DNA from: Flavobacteriales bacterium
GTDB taxonomy: Bacteria > Bacteroidota > Bacteroidia > Flavobacteriales_E > Vicingaceae
Reading direction: 5' to 3'
Length of the DNA stretch: 6,037 nucleotides
Assembly: GCA_029262915.1 (NCBI GenBank)
Contig: JAJCYN010000147.1
Span: forward strand, 1 to 6,037
Made by a program: the position numbers and the translations under genes. The notes beneath the pieces were generated by a model. The model ran no database searches, was not told the DNA's origin, and saw only the letters and a list, made by a program, of their open reading frames with translations. Position 1 is the stretch's first letter; the number at the start of each line of letters is the position of its first letter. This document shows positions 5,556-6,037 of the stretch, in pieces.

Positions 5556-6037
5556 ATGAAACCGCTGGTTTTTATATTATTTCTATTCTCTGGATTTGCA
5601 ATGCTTGCCCAAAATGACACTTGCAATTGTGATAAAATAAAATTATTCATTGCAAGAGAATATAAACTCGGAAATTTATATAAATTAGAAGGGAATGACA
5701 CTTTATATACAGGGTACTGCAGGGAAAGATATGAGGATGGTCAAACAAAATTTATAGGTCATTATAAAAATGGGATGAAATTTGGAGTTTGGAATTATTA
5801 CTCACCAACTGGTGAATTAATGATGGTGCATCCTTATAAAAATGGATTACCTTATAAAAAATGGACTGAGTATTATTCTGGTGGTGGTAAACAGATAGAA
5901 TATTATAGATATCATAAAAGAGTAGTTATTATTAATACCAAATCATGGTTTGCAAATGGACAGTTAGCTTACTACTTACATGCTTACTTATATGGTAAAA
6001 ATAATGGCAAAGGGTTTCGTAAAATATATTATCCGGA
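5556..6037 (+). CDS. Secreted MORN/YwqK-like repeat protein, 3' end cut by the window
   Basis: The open frame runs from the ATG at 5556 to the window end (160 complete codons, no stop), so the protein is partial. Residues 1-18 form a signal peptide (MKPLVFILFLFSGFAMLA) with cleavage LA|Q. A short Cys-containing segment follows (C24, C26). From about residue 50 come repeated units of the MORN/YwqK type, in which Tyr/Trp, Gly and Asn-Gly recur: YxDGxxKFxGxYKNGxKxGxW (about 62-82), YKNGLPYKKWTEYY (about 96-109), then SWFANGQLAYY near 135. In Bacteroidota such proteins are often annotated as 'toxin-antitoxin system YwqK family antitoxin', a label with little functional support; most are exported proteins of unknown role. 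There is no Shine-Dalgarno sequence. A palindrome and a weak promoter-like box precede it. It is separated from lysS by a terminator, so it has its own promoter. The start and signal peptide are convincing; the repeat family is probable. Confidence 0.8.
   Translation, partial: MKPLVFILFLFSGFAMLAQNDTCNCDKIKLFIAREYKLGNLYKLEGNDTLYTGYCRERYEDGQTKFIGHYKNGMKFGVWNYYSPTGELMMVHPYKNGLPYKKWTEYYSGGGKQIEYYRYHKRVVIINTKSWFANGQLAYYLHAYLYGKNNGKGFRKIYYP

Noticed and set aside
5516..5701. Minus-strand open frame of 61 codons
   Set aside because: It overlaps the start and signal peptide of the MORN-like gene, which is far better supported.

Overview
The window looks like a piece of chromosome from a low-G+C member of the Bacteroidota, most likely Flavobacteriales. 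Four things point that way: very AT-rich DNA, genes that start without a recognisable Shine-Dalgarno sequence, a Bacteroidota-type promoter element (TATATTTG) before the first gene, and proteins that read like flavobacterial versions (a cytosolic asparaginase with HGSDTM, a 566-residue LysRS with a C-terminal extension). The family assignments come from recalled sequence patterns, not from a database search.

Layout. 1-80: the end of an off-window transcription unit, closed by a perfect 16-bp terminator hairpin. 140-1508 (+): a two-gene unit of unknown function, a lipoprotein overlapping a small secreted protein by 17 bp. 1498-3405 (-): the probable unit tatD then ansA, a metal-dependent DNase-family hydrolase followed by a type I L-asparaginase; ansA runs tail-to-tail into the secreted protein gene with an 11-bp overlap. 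3525-5225 (+): lysS, lysyl-tRNA synthetase, divergent from tatD and closed by a strong terminator at 5281-5314. 5226-5555: a gene-poor AT-rich stretch. 5556 to the end (+): the 5' part of a secreted MORN/YwqK-like repeat protein that runs off the window.

Housekeeping functions dominate (tRNA charging, DNA/RNA metabolism, asparagine breakdown), and the flanks carry envelope or secreted proteins of unknown role. I see no CRISPR array, transposase, phage gene, tRNA or rRNA, and no convincing defence system.

The most notable structure is a set of three different palindromic, repeat-like elements at or next to gene boundaries: one at 1021-1067 read in frame as part of a signal peptide, one at 2527-2607 between tatD and ansA, and a 7-nt periodic inverted repeat at 3417-3488 between tatD and lysS. 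The first two resemble dispersed repeats I recall from Bacteroidota genomes.
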